Notes: a model not told the origin generated them from the letters alone. Numbered from the stretch's first letter, positions 32,720 through 44,345 are shown. The stretch: 64,000 nucleotides of DNA from Diorhabda sublineata (GCF_026230105.1 NC_079478.1:15143653-15207652), one strand, 5' to 3'. Program-made: numbers and translations.

Positions 32720-34420
32720 TTTCCCTTTTTTCTTACGAATACTACTTATCTATTAGATGGAATAATAATGTTCTTCTCCACAAATATAGCAATCAATTAA
32801 ATCGAATTTTACTATCCTAAAATCTATTATATATATCTTTGATACCTACGTCAATGTTTATATAAACTTAAATGTCTTCACATTTGCATTACTATAGCCT
32901 TGTCAAGGATGCCCAATCCCATCTTTTCTAATAAATTGAAAAGGATGTTATATCTTTTGCCAAGGTCTTCGTGAATATTTGTAAAAAATATTTCACTAAA
33001 CTTTAATCTGGCGTTAATTAAAGATTTCAATAGAATTTTATTTTAGTGGCTCAAATTTGATATATGTAAAAAATGTTAAATTGTTATGAAATTTTTTTCA
33101 TAAACCAGATAATGATTCCTTGTTACAAAATATCAATAGATTTTGTTTGGGAGTTGACAGGTTTTCCTTGATCTTTGTGAAACTTCTTTTCATAAAAAAC
33201 AATTTATTTGAGCTGTTTTTCAAATTATTATAGCAGAGACACAACTATAGGCAACTTACTGTACAGCCTTGTAACAGTGATGGTGTGCATAGTAGGATGT
33301 ATGCTTATTAGGTTGCCTATTTGATAAGATTCTATTTAAATGTATGTATAAAGAAGTTTAAAACTTCATGGATCCGGAAATGTTGATAACCTTTTGAACA
33401 TACATGAAAACAAATGATGACAAACAAAATTAATTTCGTCGAATCTCTTGCTCGGGAGAGTATATATAAGAGATAATGAATTTTTATAAACTATATTAAA
33501 TTTATTCAACATATGTTGTATCTTGCATGCGGTTTTAATTACTCTATCATCGACACACGTCGCTGTATTCAAAAAGTTACTTGAATGTTCATAGACGAAG
33601 AAGTAAACATTAAGATTTGTCGTGGTAGTTTTAAAAGTATGTAAACACTAAACTGTGTCAACATAGTTTAAGATTCCATAAATTATAAAGTTTTTTGAAA
33701 TATTTATTAAAATGATGTGATATTTTAATTTAAATTGTTTTTAACTTAAATAAAGTGTCGAGTCGTCTAATATCGTGAAATTTACAGAGACTTTCATTGA
33801 ATTTGGGGAAGAATTTGGTTCATGTGCCCCACAGTGGTATTTACAATAATTATAACTGCGAAAAGTGGGTGTTAAATGTATTTATTTATTAATGTATTCA
33901 ATAGAGAACGTTTAGCATGCGGAAAAAATGCAATTGCCAAGTGAAATTATTGAAACAATCCTTGGTTCAATGTATATATCAAGTGTTTAGATTGTCTTGT
34001 GCACTTCTCCATTGAAAATGATTGTAAGTACCTATTCCCTTTTTATTATTTATCTGAGTACTATGTAGTATAAACAATTTAATTGATAGCAGACGCATTT
34101 AATATAAATCTATTTCTGAAATGGATTCCGTTTGTCAACCTATTCATTTAAGAAAATGTTCTTCCAGTTCATAAGTGTAATTTTAGACGTTCTAAAAATA
34201 TCATTGTTCGAAGATGACATGTGAGGGATTTTAAAATAAATTGTGGGAAACAGTGGTGCTACTGAAGATTTAAATACCTAGATTAGGTCTAGGTAGGACT
34301 GATAAACAGAGGCGTAGGTTAAGTCCGTTTATATTGTAGAACGAAAATATAGTGGAGGAAATAGTGTTAACAGATATTGTCCAGTTCTTCATTATTATCA
34401 AATAATATCCCTTCAGGGAT
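32720..34420. other. AT-rich, no gene seen
   Basis: Short frames without motifs on both strands. No repeat shared with the rest of the window was noticed. Confidence 0.5.
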
Positions 34421-34428
34421 TCAATATA

Positions 34429-34905
34429 CAGGGTGCTCCGGGACTTCAAGTAAAAAATCGGAGTGGATGACGTGAAAATAATGCTGCGACAAAAATAAAT
34501 ATCATACGACCCCTCGTTTCTTAGTTATATGTATAGTTCTTAGTTCTTCAAAGTTGCGAAATCAGAACTTATATTCAACTGTATTTTCTAAATCATAGAT
34601 TCGAACGTGATTTTCAATGAATGATTACCTTTTGAATTCATCGAGTAAACAAAGAGTACATTTTGTACAGGTTGTCCCTGTAAAAGTTACGGATTGTTGA
34701 CCATTGGACATGAGTCGCTCCTGGCCTTCATATAGTATTGTAAAATTATTTATTCCGTCAAGTCAAACACCGTAGTTGAATACAAGTTCTCATTCCACAA
34801 CTTAGAAAAGAGGGATCGTATGTGAATTTTTTTTATCTCACAGCATCATTTTTACGTCATCTACTCACTCCCAAATTTTTTGCATCAAGTCCCAAAGCAT
34901 TAGAA
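34429..34905. repeat. long-TIR MITE, family member 1
   Basis: The left end CAGGGTGCTCCGGGACTTCA follows TA at 34427-34428. The right end is inverted: TTTTTTGCATCAAGTCCCAA near 34876-34895. Inward both arms match over roughly 130 bp or more: GTGAAAATAATGCTG versus CAGCATCATTTTTAC, CATACGACCCCTCGTTTCTT versus AAAAGAGGGATCGTATG, GAACTTATATTCAACT versus TTGAATACAAGTTC. The middle holds the family marker ACAGGTTGTCCCTGTAAAAG at about 34669-34688 followed by GGCCTTCATATAGTA. There is no coding content. Its arms are those of the transposase-bearing element at 35.4-37.0 kb. Confidence 0.8.
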
Positions 34906-35439
34906 TTTATGTGAATAAACAATATTTTTCCACAAACCTTACTGAAAGCATTAATGTCAAGGATTCCATTAACTAAATTTCTCATTATTTTTTATTATAA
35001 TTTTTTCTTTGCAGAATTAGGCAGCAATTAAGACTTAGTCTACCTCGCAAGTTGTATCAACACGTATTTTAGTGTAGTGTTTATAAAGAATGAAATTTAT
35101 TTTCACTTGTTTTTGCCTCCGCTTCGCTCTACTTCCTCAAATGTTCTTGCTTTATGTAAAAGGTTTGTTCGATATTTTATTTGCAGTTTTTAGAATGTCT
35201 TGGATTAGTTCACAGAATAATACAAAAAGTACAAGTTAACCAAATATATTGTTCAATATTTAGGAAGCTGTCTGGACAGATTGAAATATATACAAACTCA
35301 AAATAAAACGAAAAGAATTTTAAGTATCGACAAGACGGGGTCAACTTTGAATCATTTCACTAAAAAAGTTTTTTGTTTTATAAATTTTATACGTATAAGT
35401 GTGAGAGCAATTCTTGTACTCATTACTGAAGAAATGATT

Positions 35440-36977
35440 ATATTACTAAACAAAGTCCAATTATTTTTTATTCAGTCCCTTTGTTTCTGAGTTATAGACC
35501 TTTAAGTTGCAAAATCAGAACTTGAATTTAAGTATTTTTTCTAAATTAAAAAATTTGAATATTATGAATTTTTAATGGATGATAACTTATGTCCATGTAG
35601 TTTATTTGATGGAACAAATAATTCTACGCTACTATCTGAAGGCCAGGGGCGGCTCATGCCTAATGGTTAACAATCCGTAACTTTTACAGGGATAACCTGT
35701 AGAATCTAAAAATTTTTCAATAGATTGTTTAACTCGATAAAATTTATAGTTTAGTACATCCCAAGGAAACTGTTCGCCATAAAGAGACGTTCTGATGAAA
35801 ATTATCATAAATTATTATTATTTATTGAAAATACTTACAGGAGGTATTAAAATTCAATCAAATATTTCTTGGACATTTCAACGACAACTATTGATAGAAT
35901 TCTACAGGATAAACTTCTTTACTTCTCTCACATCCAGAAAGTGTATGATAATACAATTGTTGGGAAAGTACCTACTGTACTAATAATTTACATTTTTGGG
36001 CAAATGAAAATCCTCATGGTGTAATTCAAACAAAGAACATCGATTTTTTATTAATGCGTTGGTAATAATTTAGTAGGCAAATATTTCTTTGATTATAATC
36101 TGAATTATCAGCGAAACTTTCTCGATAATAATTTTCTACACATGATATTCGAAGAGACATGTGGTTCATGCACAATGGAGCCTTTCCCTACTTCCTACAT
36201 GTTGTAAAAAAATCATCTTAATAACATTTTTCTTAATAGGTGGATTGGTCAGAGAGGTCCATTTGCATTCCCTTGAATTAAATACTATGGATTAGATTTT
36301 GAGGGTTTAAAGCTTGGTATCTGCATCACTGGTAAACATAAGAAGCGAAATGATCGATAGAATAAACTTCCATTGTGACGCTAGAAAGCAGAATGTTGGA
36401 ATGCTCTTCAAAGTTCAAAGAAATATGTTCCGAAGACTCCGGAAGTGTGTAGATATACAAGGTGCCCACTTTGAACATTTATTATAGTTTATGTTTTCTT
36501 TTCATTTGATAAATTGTAGGCTAACCAACTAATTTTCTCTACATTCTCTACATACATTTTTCCTTATATCAGAAACACAATTTAATACCTCCTCTAAGTA
36601 ATTTCAATAAATAATTTATGATAATTTATGTAAAAATCTACATATCTCCTAAACCATAAATTTCATCAAGTTGAATAAAATGTACTTCTTTGTTAAAAAA
36701 TCACAATACAGGTTGTCCCTGTAAAAGTTACGGTTTGTCAACCATTGGGCATGAGCCACCCCCGGCCTTCAGATAGTAGTGCAGAATTATTTATTTCATT
36801 AAACACACTACATGAATATATGTAATCATCCATTAAAACTTACATAATGTTCACATGTATAATGTAGAAAATATACTTGAATATAAGTTCTTATTTCGCA
36901 ACTAGGCCTATAGTTTTTTCATGTCACTACATTATTTTCACGTCTTCTGCTCCCGAATTTTTTGCATCAAATCTCTG
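35440..36977 (+). mobile_element. IS630-type element with very long terminal inverted repeats
   Basis: The left arm (about 35450-35830) and right arm (about 36600-36977) are inverted copies. The left arm includes CAAAATCAGAACTTGAATTT, TTTTAATGGATGATAACTTA, CTACTATCTGAAGGCCAGGG, CGTAACTTTTACAGGGATAA and AATTATCATAAATTATTA; the right arm has the reverse complement of each with a few mismatches. The arms span at least 250 bp, far longer than the 20-30 bp of most mariners. Between them lies the transposase remnant. The outermost left end is not clear; the right end finishes TTTTTTGCATCAAATCTCTG then TA. Confidence 0.7.
36120..36490 (+). pseudogene. transposase C-terminus inside the long-TIR element
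   Basis: Blocks on the plus strand: MWFMHNGAFPYFLHVV (family MWFQHDGAPPHFA.QV, second catalytic D replaced by N), RWIGQRGPFAFP (family RWIGRGGPV.WP), then, after a degraded stretch where PRSPDLTPLDFFLWG should stand, INIRSEM-like residues (VNIRSEMIDRIN), VGMLFKVQRNMFRRLRKCVD and QGAHFEHLL followed by a stop at about 36487. The end GxHFEHLL-stop is characteristic of this insect IS630-type family. The N-terminal two thirds are missing or unreadable between 35830 and 36110. It supplies the only coding evidence for who moved the three long-TIR repeats. Confidence 0.72.
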
Positions 36978-36989
36978 TATATCCACTAA

Positions 36990-37390
36990 TGTCTAAGAAA
37001 ATAATCAATATATATGTTGCACTCAATTGACGAATTCGGAGAAGACCAAAATTTATACCCATAATGCAACTATTCACATAACTTCGGCCACTAACAACGT
37101 TTTTTCGGCAAATAATTAAAGCCCTCAACACGACGAAGGTTGTCGCGTTATAGGTATTGCAAAATACTCAGATGGCATTGTGGGTAGATTCACTCATATG
37201 GTTTCGGCCACTGAGCAAATGATATTACTCACAACGCGATTTCGATAAATTAAATTCATAATAAGGAATACTAACTGAACTAGTTCAAAGCTGTTTTTTG
37301 GTAAAATATATATTTTCGACTTCAATCAACAAATATATGATATAATAAAGAACTGACTGTGTATTATTCATTTTTGCACGTTCAGAATTA
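36990..37390. other. no gene seen
   Basis: Contains two short similar strings (ACTTCGGCCACT near 37080 and GTTTCGGCCACT near 37201) of unknown meaning. Confidence 0.5.
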
Positions 37391-37394
37391 CATT

Positions 37395-38260
37395 TCATTG
37401 TTGGATGTTTACAGATACAGTGTCAATGCAAAATCTATTGCAGTTGCACTTGAGAAAACCTAGACCTGAACTTTTTGCCGACATATTTGCGGTAGTTTCT
37501 GGAGGATTGTTTCTGGTATCACCAGGTAATTGCGAAATAAATCTGCGAATAAGGTTGAAAGAGCTGCCGAAAATAATCGGTTTAGTGGCCAATTTTCGGT
37601 GTCCATTGTGTATTATCCGTCATTGTTAACTTCACTAGCTATGTTATCGTTGCTATTATTTAGTAATTCATTCTCGTTTTTGCGATTGTGATCTTGATTG
37701 ATTGATATTAGGTATGCTCTCTACGGTTTTTTCCAAGTTAACTCCTTTTCATAAGTTACTCTCATGAACATCTTCATTTTCACTAGTTTTCATGACTTCT
37801 TCATTGTGAAGTTGGTCACAATATCATTTGGTGAATCTGCGTCACTGAAACTGTTTATCTGACTAGTACTAAACTTGATATATTTTTCCTTGACTGCATA
37901 TATCTCAATCCCCCAAAACCAAATAACTAACATCCTGGTTAGCTTTCTCAATAGAGCATTGACTCTGCGAATGCCTTGGTCGACCATGAACAATTTCAAG
38001 ATGGGGCCAAAGAATAGCAAGTTCAGTAATAATTGAATTGGCAAACTCGCGAACTTTACCGCTCTGTAATGTAAATGGCGAGTCTATCAAAGAGAAGATG
38101 ACGATTAAATGATATGCTACTTCTTTTGCGCTTTTTATTTTAAGTGGTCGCAACAATAAAATCCTTCGTTAACTGTTTTTCACAATTCAAAATAAATTTG
38201 TATGGACCATCCGGTTCCGTTTGCATTTCAATCAAGGCAATCTAAAATCAAATTGGTTTA
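37395..38260 (-). pseudogene. retroviral-type integrase core relic, KRBA2/Ginger-like
   Basis: A possible 3' splice site (TTGATTTTAG) precedes IALIEMQTEPDGPYKFILNC and EKQLTKDF; after a frameshift near 38160 comes VLRPLKIKSAKEVAYHLIVI, FTLQSGKVREFANSIITELA, ILWPHLEIVHGRPRHSQSQC and SIEKANQDVSYL. This is the rve core of the KRBA2-like group common in arthropods: (V/I).LI.MQ..PDG.YKFI.NYQD.LTKF..LRPL..KRA.EVA..L..IF...G.P..LQSDNGREF, HG.PRHSQSQGSVERANQD. The catalytic aspartate of LQSDNG is G here (LQSGKV), while the glutamate of the SVERAN block survives (SIEKAN). Lower down, 37395-37592 may encode its Cys-rich end (LKCNCNRFC). The enzyme is inactive. Whether it came from a transposon or a domesticated host gene cannot be told here. 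Confidence 0.75.
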
Positions 38261-38769
38261 CAAAATCTACAAAGTATTATAATGTTTCAATTCACCTGAC
38301 GTCTAGAGTTCATAAATTTGGAAATTATCGGATTTAGGATTTATAATCAAGATATAAGTTTATAATTTTTGATATTAACGGACGTTTCCTTAATTCATAT
38401 TCCATGTCTATAAACGCAAATATACCTAACCTTATTTGAGATACATTTAACAGCAATCATCATTATCAATGTCCGCATATCTTTTAGTTATAAATTTTTC
38501 ATCTTATCTAATATTTAGCAAATCGTATCTCTTCAATCTTCTTCATTGTTTAGATGAAAGTGTGCCTCCTGATTCTTGCAATCTTGTGCTTCTGTAACTT
38601 CACTTATTATTAATTTATAGTCACCTTCAAAAAGAAGGGTAGACCTTTTATTAGACTACAAGTTTATTCAAACCAGCCTCACATCACGCCGAATAAAATA
38701 GGTCTTTCCTTTCCGGCTCTTAAACTTTACCCATGAAGCGATGGTTTTCGTTTATGTTCAACCTTAGCG

Positions 38770-39290
38770 ACACGAAAAAAGTATCGATACTTTGTGGTAT
38801 CGAGTATCTTACCTTTCGATACAGATACTTTTGTACTCGATACTTTGCATTCGATACTTGTACTTTTCAACAGGTATCGTATCGAATAAATATCAGAAAT
38901 TACCCACTTGAAACTTGCGACCTTACGGTTACGGCCATGCATGTTTATGGCAACGTCATCTAGTCCAATCGTTCTGAACCTTCTAATCTAAAACATTACT
39001 TTGATGTGAGCCTAAATTAAGTTCTTTTTTCATAAAGGTCAAAATTTGTAAAGTTACAGGCGTCTTTTTATTGTAATTTCTTTATTATTGTAATAAATTT
39101 GTGTGCCAAAACCTTTTATTTTCATTTACTGACTGATATTAAAGTTGTGACACGTACGTCATTAGGCTCCTAGAAAAGTACTCGATACTTTGAAGTATCG
39201 ATACTTTCGATACATTTGAGTACGATACTTTTCATTCAATACTACTAATGACTACAGCATCGATACTTCCTATTCAATACCGTGTCCTTA
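38770..39290. repeat. element with clustered ATCGATAC motifs at both ends
   Basis: Between 38778 and 38886 and again between 39180 and 39272 the sequence is packed with variants of AGTATCGATACTTT, TCGATACTT and GAGTACGATAC on both strands. About 290 bp of ordinary AT-rich DNA lies between. Two clusters of a near-palindromic motif flanking a spacer resemble subterminal transposase-binding arrays of hAT-type MITEs. TATCGATA is also the site bound by DREF-type BED-finger proteins, themselves hAT relatives. No ORF of note is inside. Exact ends are not resolved. Confidence 0.55.
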
Positions 39291-39299
39291 TTCATCCTA

Positions 39300-40765
39300 T
39301 GTCGTCGAATCGTGCTGTCGAATTCGCGAATCTACTCAAAAAGCGTTGTCATAGATGCATCATAAGTATCTATGAATCTGAACCAGAGGAAGAAATACTA
39401 TATTGGAAACAATGTAATTGTGCCTGACAAGAAGATTTTTCCAATCAATTTCATTGATAAATATGATAGAAAAGCATGAAAATCGTCTGACAAGCAATTC
39501 CCATCACATATCTGATATTGATGTTGCTCAAGTTCACATTAAATTTGTCCAGAATCAGTATTTGCTTCCAAATTTATAAAATGGAAAATGTTCAAATTCT
39601 TAATTCAGCTGTTATTTATTTTCAAGAATATTTTATCTTTTAAATCGCTGCTGTTCATCAATCTCCTAAAAATATTTATTGTTACAAACTTTTAATAAAA
39701 ATTTCTAAATATAATTTTGTGTTTTCCAAATTATCTGTGGTTTTACTTCACCTCAATCGCTTAATCAGAAAAAATATGAAATATTTCAAGAACGATCCGA
39801 TTTTGTAGGGTAACTTCCCCCTCAAATTCCACTTATTTGTACAGAAATTATAGCCTCGTATACTTCTGCTTACTTTAAATTTTACTATCAAGACTCACAC
39901 AAAGACTATTTAAGTTTTTTTTTTATTTTTTAAGTAAACTATAATAATACGTCAAAATCACCAGATTTTCCGGTACTGAATAAAAACTTAATATCATATA
40001 ATATGTTATTCAGCATTGATATTGCAGTTATTCCTTGTATAAAAAGGATTTGAAATTTAACATCACTATTTCCTAGTGCCCGCAATTTTTACGGTCCCAT
40101 TGGCCAACCTGCCAAGCATAACCCAATAATACGAACGCATGCGTTTGTCTAGGAGCGATGTTGCCACATCGCAAGATAAGTAGTTGTGTTTAAAATATAT
40201 CTACGATTTTAATGATAGAAAATATTGAGAAACAAAGTATACTGATGTTATCATCTGCTTATATCATCCAGTTTCTTAATAAAATATTTTAGTACATACT
40301 TCAGTTTCATTTTCATGAGGGTAATTATGAAATTAACATTTTAAAGTTGACTGCAGATTTATTTTCCAAATTTTGATTTTATTTGAAAAAATAAGTAATC
40401 TCAACTAATTTCATATATCTTTACACACAAAAGTGTCGAAAAAGAATCCTTATTCATTTATTTGGAAGTGAAAAAACTTTCTATACATAAAAACAAACGA
40501 ATCGGAGGAAAAACCAACAAAATTATTTTATATGCATTTTTATTATTTTGTTTGAATCTACGATGTTTCAATAACATGTTATTCGTGACATTTCAAAATC
40601 TTCTGCGATGAACAACTTTTTTGTTAACCAACATGTTTCACTAGAAATTACTGAATAGTAATGAACAAAAGTTTTAAATTCTACGGGAATTTTCACAATA
40701 AGACATTATCAATAAAACTGTCTTCATACGAATTTATAAAAAAAATACAAAAACGGGAAAATATT
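39300..40765. other. no gene seen
   Basis: A short peptide NVIVPDKKIFPINFIDKYD around 39411-39467 looks protein-like but I cannot place it. The rest is AT-rich; 40080-40160 is slightly GC-richer. Confidence 0.45.
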
Positions 40766-40769
40766 TTCA

Positions 40770-41230
40770 GAAACTTGGCAGCGCTGTATTAAAAGCGTAG
40801 TCACATTGCAGCTGCTCGTGTTTGCCTCCTAGGCTAACTAGTACTACGAATTGCCGGCGCGCGTCGTGAGATGTGTTTGTTTTTATTTTGATTTCGGCCT
40901 GATGGACCATTTTTAATAACAAAAAATTTAAAGTTTAAAACTTCAAATATTAATAAGTATTGTCAACTATCGGGTAAAATACAGTATCCTTGTACGTTAT
41001 ATCGCGCCATTTATTCGAAAGAAGTGAAAAAAGGGATGTTCGGAAATTGTAAATGCCGTAGGGTGTACAAACGGACTCTGAAGGTTCGGCCCTTTGTTTG
41101 AGGGATGTTGACGCATTCTTTCGTTGGTTACCTTTCGATTTTACTGTTGTAGGTAGGTTTATTTTTGAGTTGACACTGAAATTTATTAGTTTGAATCTAT
41201 TTTTTGAGAGGTTATGCCGGGGGTGCAATG
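40770..41230. other. GC-richer island with a possible THAP-like trace
   Basis: The part 40770-40900 is notably GC-richer than its surroundings (GCCGGCGCGCG at 40853-40863). Around 41048-41140 the plus strand reads NAVGCTNG in one frame and DAFFRWLPFD in another, which could be the C.(A)VGCTN....FHRFP pattern of a THAP zinc finger after frameshifts. The match is short and needs two frames, so it is only a hint. A 92-codon minus-strand frame across 40950-41228 shows no motif. Confidence 0.2.
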
Positions 41231-41239
41231 CGGTGTATT

Positions 41240-41685
41240 ATATTTAATCAAATTAGCATGCAAACATTCTCTTTGTGTAAAAATACCCCGATTTACATAT
41301 CAATCGATAAAAAACGGAAATTGGAATTTCTATTTTTTACTCCGTACAACTCTTGTTATTAAACTCTATTATTTATAAAAAAATAAGCCTTCTGGTACTA
41401 TTTATATTTAAATATCTTATAATTTTCTAAAATACATTTGATTTCTCTTAATTTTCTAATTATGATAAATAAATTTCATAATGAGGGTCATTCAAATAAC
41501 CAACATAAAAAAAATAAAAGTGCTTTAATTTTGGTGAACAAAGATCATCTAAAAAAAGTGATGAATATTTTATTATCTTGTACAAATATTGAAAACTTTT
41601 CATAATTATAATGCTGATACTACAGCTTATTTTTTTATTTGAAATGAAAGCAATACAAATAACGAAATGGGCTCTAACCTAATTT
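41240..41685. other. no gene seen
   Basis: Strongly AT-rich, no motif. Confidence 0.5.
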
Positions 41686-41689
41686 AAAT

Positions 41690-42181
41690 TACGTATATCC
41701 ATGTAGTGTTTTTGACGGAATAAATAATTCTACACTACTATCTGAAGGCCAGGGGCGGCTGATGCCCAATGGTTAACTTTTCGTAATATTTACAGGGACA
41801 ACTTTTAGGTGCAATCTAAAGATAGCTAAAATGATTTTTTGAAACGATTTTTTAACAAAAAGGTACTCTTCGTTAAACTCGATAAAATTAATGGTTCAGG
41901 AGATATGTAGATTTTTAGATCGTTGTACATGCCAAGGAAACCGTTCGCCATAAAGAGACATTCTAAAGAAAATTATCATAAATTGTAATCGTACGTAAAC
42001 ATCTATTCAAAATTCATAATGTTGGAATGTATAATTTCGAAAATATACTTAAATATAAATTCTGATTTCGCACTTTGAGTGAATATAACTATTGTATTAG
42101 AAATTTTTTTAATGTCACAGCATTATTTTCATGTCATCTACTCACTCCCGAATTTTGTGCATCAAGCCCCGTAGCACTCTG
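41690..42181. repeat. long-TIR MITE, family member 3
   Basis: The left part carries CTACTATCTGAAGGCCAGGG at about 41738-41757 and GGCGGCTGATGCCCAATGGT just after, the same as the left arm of the element at 35.4 kb. The middle has CATAAAGAGACATTCTAAAG and AATTATCATAAATTGTAA. The right part ends CATTATTTTCATGTCATCTA, ACTCCCGAATTTTGTGCATC, AAGCCCCGTAGCACTCTG and then TA at 42182-42183. It is a fusion of left arm and right arm without transposase. The left terminus is missing or degraded. Confidence 0.72.
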
Positions 42182-42435
42182 TATCTAGGTACTCTAAACC
42201 AAATCTACTTCAAATAAACGAATTGTCCATGCAACAGTGGTTCACTGCAAAGAGAAACATCTCTCGCCCGAGTTCCTCACTTTCTTCATTCTATTTTTCC
42301 AGCTATTCATTCTTATATCTTTTTTATTTTTTCTTGGAATGTCTTGACTATAATAACTCTATATGATTAAATTTCTAAATGTTCAATAATCAAAATTATA
42401 TAGTTTTTAAATGAAAGATAAATTTTGAGGTTTCG

Positions 42436-42940
42436 ACTTTCCTGTAAGTCTTTGTCAAAATATGATATTGACACTGACAATTTGCAATCAATAGATCATC
42501 TTCATCATGAATATTAAAATGAGAATAAAATCAAACTAGAACTTTGTTCTGATAAGAAAAATTAATTTTTCCTCAGTCCTTACATCTCAAATATTAAACT
42601 ATTTGTAGTTTTATTAGAATTTACAAAATAGAGCTATAAATTTTACTCGAATCATTTAGGTCTTTTTTATCATTTATAGCGTTATCGTTTTTATGAATTT
42701 CGAAATGTTCTCTTTTTCGATAAGTAAAATTTATAAATCTATTTTGTAAAGTCTAATAAAACTACAAATAATTTAATATTTGAGATGTAAGGACCAAGGA
42801 AAGTTTAATTTTTCTTATTAGAACAAGTTCTAGTTTGATTTTATTCTTATTTTGATATTGATGATGATCTATTGATCAATATAAATACGCAAATTGTCAG
42901 TGTCAATTTCATATTTTAATAAAGTCTTAAAGAAAAGTTC
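42436..42940. repeat. ~500-bp palindromic fold-back repeat
   Basis: The left arm (about 42450-42656) and right arm (about 42723-42935) are inverted copies around a loop of about 65 bp. Matching pairs include ACACTGACAATTTGC / GCAAATTGTCAGTGT, AGAATAAAATCAAACTAGAA / TTCTAGTTTGATTTTATTCT, CTTACATCTCAAATATTAAA / TTTAATATTTGAGATGTAAG and TTTGTAGTTTTATTAGA / TCTAATAAAACTACAAA. A few small indels separate the pairs. No coding content. It may be a fold-back transposon or an inverted duplication. Confidence 0.88.
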
Positions 42941-42949
42941 TTCCAAAAA

Positions 42950-43590
42950 TTATTAAAAAAAAAACTAATTTTGAAACAAGAGACCTAAAATCGAGAACAA
43001 TAAAACATCTTAATCATCAAAGAATATGCGTTTTACAAAAAAATACTGTATTTTGCTTTGTAATGTTCACTCCTTAAACTGGAAACCGAATAAATAAACT
43101 CTTGTGCTAAACAAATAGCATTATTTCTTGTTCCTCTCTGATAGTGTATCAAATATTGAAATAACGCTTTTCACAAGTAATTAGCATGGAAAATCTTTAA
43201 ATGTAGATACTCGTGTTGTTGTGGGCTTAATTACTAAAAAACACCCCGTATTTACAGACGCTGAACAGTAATTAAGGTTTACGAACATTAGTAGACATGC
43301 GATGTTAATTATAATCAAACAGCACTAATTATTTCATGTTATTATCATTTGCGGGCTTTTATATAAGTGTTCCGGGAATGCCAATACATCGAATACATTT
43401 TTCTATCATTACAATCTTTGATAATATGTTTTATTCAATCATGCAATTACTCATTGAAAATGTATACTTGAGTGAATATTTACAGTATGAATTATGAAAA
43501 ACCTAACTGTTTATCTGTATTTTCACTCCATTCTTAGAGTACTATACTTATTAAAATAGAAATCGATCAGTATCAAAACAAAAGCACGGA
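42950..43590. other. no gene seen
   Basis: AT-rich, no motif. Confidence 0.5.
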
Positions 43591-43689
43591 GGTGTTTGCC
43601 GTATATAAGTGGAAATATTAGGGGGCTCAATAGAACGTGCATATTCCTTTTTTCCCTGGATAGAAAGCACGTGGGCAGAGGGAGCTACC

Positions 43690-44345
43690 GTTGAGTAGGC
43701 ATGCTCATGGAATTTTTGTCACAATGAGTCACTTCGACGGAAAGCGTCGCGCGTTTTTCGAGAACTGTAATTATTGTTACTAGGCGATTCTGAATATGAA
43801 CTACGCCGAATTAGTAAAGCTCCAAGCTTAATTGAAATGTTTTGAAAAGACTGGGTCAAAGTTTACTTCATAAGAGAAAGGTCGTCCTAGAACATCTAGG
43901 ACTGAAGACAATATTGAGAGTGTTATGAAGTCTGTACGAGAAGATCCACGATTGTTTACCCGTAAGAGGTAAACGTCTGTCTTACAATTATAGTGACGAA
44001 TTTTGTTTGCTCTTAAACTGTATCCATACAAGTTGCAATTAACACAAAAATTGAACAAATGTGACGTTAGAAAAAGGCTCGCATTTGCTAATGAAATACT
44101 TAACCCATTTTACAATTGTAACAATATTTTTCTCTCTGATGAGGCCCTTTCACTGAAATTCCACCGTAATCGTAGTTCTTAAGTCCGGGCAGAGAAATAA
44201 TTGGACCTTTTTTTCTTTCAAAATCCACGCTAGCGAAACGTGAATTATAGAAGTTGGATTCAACTTATATTCCATGGCTCCCTCGTTGCCCAGATTTGGC
44301 GCCTTTTAACTTTTTTTGTGTGGATACCTCAAACACATATAGTGG
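43690..44345 (+). pseudogene. IS630/Tc1-mariner superfamily transposase, internally deleted
   Basis: Readable blocks: YAELVKLQ near 43808, KGRPRTSEDNIESVMKSVRE (linker after the first HTH), then LKLYPYKLQLTQKLNKCDVR, KRLAFANEIL, FLSDEALSLKFHRN (first catalytic aspartate, SDEA at about 44133-44144). Directly after a short gap come PWLPRCPDLAPFNFFCVDTS near 44274-44333, equal to WPPRSPDLTP.DFFLWG, with the third catalytic D replaced by N. The stretch that would hold the second aspartate (DGAP.H) is deleted. Frameshifts lie near 43860 and 43970. The family is close to, but distinct from, the copies at 14.5 and 36.1 kb. Confidence 0.75.

Noticed and set aside
36455..36475. TATACAAGGTGCCCAC taken at first as a repeat terminus like the one at 34.43 kb
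   Set aside because: It lies in the transposase frame just before HFEHLL-stop, so it is coding sequence of the long-TIR element.
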